6,101 nt of DNA from Marinagarivorans sp. UBA5868 (lineage in GTDB: Bacteria; Pseudomonadota; Gammaproteobacteria; Pseudomonadales; Cellvibrionaceae): NCBI GenBank assembly GCA_002432095.1, contig DJFQ01000233.1, positions 1 through 6,101 on the forward strand. The letters are read 5' to 3'. Position numbers and translations under genes: made by a program. Numbering within the stretch: position 1 is the first letter of the stretch; every line of letters starts with the position of its first letter. Positions 5,725-6,101 of this stretch are shown here, one piece after another. The notes below the pieces were generated by a model. It made no database searches. It saw only the letters and a list, made by a program, of their open reading frames with translations, and was not told the origin of the DNA.

Positions 5725-6101
5725 ATGAGTAATATCAACGCAAATATTTCGCGCCGCGATCTGATCAGAGCTCTGACTGGAATCGGCCTTGTTTCCACGC
5801 TGCGCGCAGAGGAGTTACTCGCCCAGAACGGCACTGCGCCTTACCGGGTTTTATTGGTGGCATTGCAGCACGGTTGGGGAATTTCGGGTGGCAGCAATCA
5901 AGTGATGGAAGGCGATGCGACCAATTTCAGTTTTCCACCAGGTCTGGCGCCGCTGGATAATATTAAAGATCAATGCGTGGTGATCGACGGTCTGCTGACT
6001 TTGGGTCACTGGGGAAATAATCACGATCTCTCTTATGCAGATATTTTCACCGGTGGTGTTCCCATGGGTGAAACAGCTTCCTCCTACGACAGCCATATGC
6101 C
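5725..6101 (+). CDS. DUF1552-type exported protein, N-terminal 125 residues; C-terminus beyond the right edge
   Basis: The N-terminus carries a twin-arginine-like signal: SRRDLI (residues 9-14) followed by a hydrophobic run (RALTGIGLVSTL) and a possible cleavage or processing site near residue 28-34. This suggests Tat export of a folded, perhaps cofactor-bearing, protein. The mature start follows the DUF1552 pattern: YRVLLVALQHGWG (40-52), then FSFPPGLAPLDNIKDQCVVIDGL (68-90), then GHWGNNHDLSYADIFTGG (95-111). Histidines H49, H95 and H99 lie at positions where the family usually has conserved polar residues. The start at 5725 has AGG (5716-5718), overlapping the upstream TAG, 6 bases before the ATG. 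The 7-base gap from the lipoprotein stop implies one operon and probably translational coupling. DUF1552 genes typically sit beside DUF1592 genes, which supports the call. No biochemical function is established that I know of. Confidence 0.85.
   Translation, partial: MSNINANISRRDLIRALTGIGLVSTLRAEELLAQNGTAPYRVLLVALQHGWGISGGSNQVMEGDATNFSFPPGLAPLDNIKDQCVVIDGLLTLGHWGNNHDLSYADIFTGGVPMGETASSYDSHM

Overview
The window looks like chromosomal DNA of a gammaproteobacterium from the Cellvibrio/Saccharophagus/Teredinibacter group. Base composition is near 50% GC. The main reason for this placement is a lipoprotein with a roughly 97-residue almost pure serine linker, a hallmark of exported proteins in these marine and soil polysaccharide degraders. 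The placement is an inference; no marker gene is present.

Left half, minus strand: the first 305 codons of a large-subunit (HPII/KatE-type) catalase run off the left edge (start at 917). A 348-base intergenic stretch follows, holding a tandem 16-bp repeat, short palindromes, a possible catalase promoter and a stem-loop. Next is a complete periplasmic Cu/Zn superoxide dismutase (sodC, 1859 down to 1266) with a Sec signal peptide and all metal ligands. Together the two enzymes would convert superoxide to H2O2 in the periplasm and destroy H2O2 inside the cell. They are separated by a stem-loop and probably transcribed separately.

Middle: a 335-base divergent region, then a 48-codon ORF (2195-2341, plus strand) with an excellent Shine-Dalgarno sequence and one hydrophobic segment, followed by a terminator-like hairpin. 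A further 283 bases carry no gene I can support.

Right half, plus strand: a 1030-residue lipoprotein (2625-5717) combines a lipobox, a poly-Ser linker, a cytochrome c-like CxxCH segment, an unassigned middle region, and a C-terminal set resembling the DUF1587-DUF1595-DUF1592-DUF1588-DUF1585 domains first noted in Planctomycetes, with a second CxxCH near the end. Seven bases downstream begins a DUF1552-type protein with a twin-arginine-like N-terminus, cut by the right edge. The pair is very probably an operon for two exported proteins of unknown biochemical function, plausibly redox-active. This pair is the most interesting content of the window.
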